Source of the DNA: DAIRDK01 sp035403225
Lineage (GTDB): Bacteria; Bacteroidota; Bacteroidia; Bacteroidales; FEN-979
Assembly (NCBI GenBank): GCA_035403225.1
Contig: DAONET010000011.1
Span: 3,169-67,168, forward strand
DNA: 64,000 bases
Direction: 5' to 3'
Made by a program: the position numbers and the translations under genes. Positions 63,741-64,000 of the stretch are shown here, piece after piece (the stretch's first letter is position 1; the number at the start of each line of letters is the position of its first letter). The notes under the pieces are model-generated. The model searched no databases. It saw nothing but the letters and a program-made list of their open reading frames with translations, and had not been told where the DNA came from.

Positions 63741-64000
63741 TCAGGATCGTCCCACGAGTTGCCCGCAAGCCGCATCAATATCTTTCCCCCTGCTTTTCCT
63801 CACGTTTACCACCAGATTCTTTCGTTCCAGTGTACTGACAAAGGCTTGGATCCGGGCTTCTGTGGCAGGCGCATAACCACTTCCTTCCACAGCATTGTAT
63901 TCGATCAGATTGATCTTCACCGGGAAATTTTTGCAGAATAGGGCGAGGTCTCTGGCGTCTTTTTCTGAATCATTCACATTGCCCAGCATCACATATTCCA
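63741..64000 (-). CDS. rlmN: 23S rRNA (adenine(2503)-C(2))-methyltransferase RlmN (5' part outside window)
   Basis: C-terminal 85 or so residues of the radical-SAM methyltransferase that modifies A2503 of 23S rRNA (and A37 of tRNA). The visible part reads EYVMLGNVNDSEKDARDLA, VKINLIEYNAVEGSGYAPA, and ends with VRKSRGKDIDAACGQL, all conserved, including the cysteine of ACGQL that becomes methylated in the reaction. The N-terminal part with the CxxxCxxC cluster lies beyond the window edge. Confidence 0.95.
   Translation of the reverse strand, partial: EYVMLGNVNDSEKDARDLALFCKNFPVKINLIEYNAVEGSGYAPATEARIQAFVSTLERKNLVVNVRKSRGKDIDAACGQLVGRS

Noticed and set aside
63472..63778. Adenine deaminase start at 63778
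   Set aside because: It would overlap the rlmN coding sequence by 38 bp; the ATG at 63724 fits the family N-terminus.

Overview
The window is a chromosomal segment, probably a metagenome or draft scaffold, from a member of the Bacteroidota, most likely an uncultured Bacteroidales-type anaerobe. The evidence is lineage-typical gene content: a PorP/SprF protein beside a giant PKD protein with a gliding-motility (CHU_C) C-terminal domain, a type A T9SS sorting tail, DUF4249 and DUF4271 proteins, an S46 dipeptidyl-peptidase, HU-CCDC81/SPOR and GH3 proteins. In addition, the Bacteroidota promoter element TAnnTTTG lies upstream of many genes. No tRNA, rRNA, CRISPR array, insertion sequence or prophage was seen. 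Three runs of exactly 100 N are scaffold gaps.

Layout. 1-3.7 kb: LytS/LytR-type two-component pair (minus), a small membrane protein and an S8 lipoprotein peptidase (plus) crossed by an artificial gap. 3.7-16.7 kb: a type IX secretion cargo region on the minus strand: PorP/SprF, a giant adhesin-like PKD protein (4885-11800, two gaps), a secreted protein of unknown function and a lamin-tail/PKD protein with a type A sorting tail. 16.7-19.9 kb: dnaK and a DUF4249 lipoprotein. 19.9-26.3 kb (plus): panB, an RluA-type pseudouridine synthase, DUF4271, hemD, rnpA, yidD, an S41 protease and a ChaN-like protein. 26.3-32.1 kb (minus): gtrA-like, M28 peptidase, mnmA, M1 peptidase. 32.2-38.9 kb (plus): NarX/NarL-type two-component pair, panC, panD, a flippase-like membrane protein, rfaE2, radA, a PNPOx-like flavoprotein and an outer-membrane protein. 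38.9-42.0 kb (minus): PAP2 phosphatase, obgE, DUF486, adk, hpt; purE is divergent from hpt. 42.7-48.7 kb (minus): O-methyltransferase, M16 peptidase and both methylmalonyl-CoA mutase subunits. 48.9-49.7 kb (plus): a TIGR01777 oxidoreductase. 49.7-56.6 kb (minus): DPP11-like peptidase, trmB, HU/SPOR protein, kdsB, deoxynucleoside kinase, GH3. 56.9-64 kb: ackA and an unusual response regulator (plus), a YebC regulator (minus), an Ig-like lipoprotein (plus), an ArsR regulator, adenine deaminase and the rlmN 3' end (minus).

Together the genes describe a proteolytic, fermentative Gram-negative cell. Secreted and periplasmic peptidases (S8, S41, M28, M1, M16, S46) feed on peptides. Methylmalonyl-CoA mutase and acetate kinase suggest propionate/succinate and acetate formation. 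KdsB and RfaE2 indicate an LPS outer membrane, and the T9SS cargo region displays large repeat proteins on it. The points most worth a second look are a false assembly gap inside the S8 gene, the three-step super-repeat of the giant PKD protein, an MnmA lacking the usual second catalytic cysteine, a solitary ackA followed by a receiver/coiled-coil/HTH regulator, and promoter elements that almost touch the start codons of panD and mnmA.
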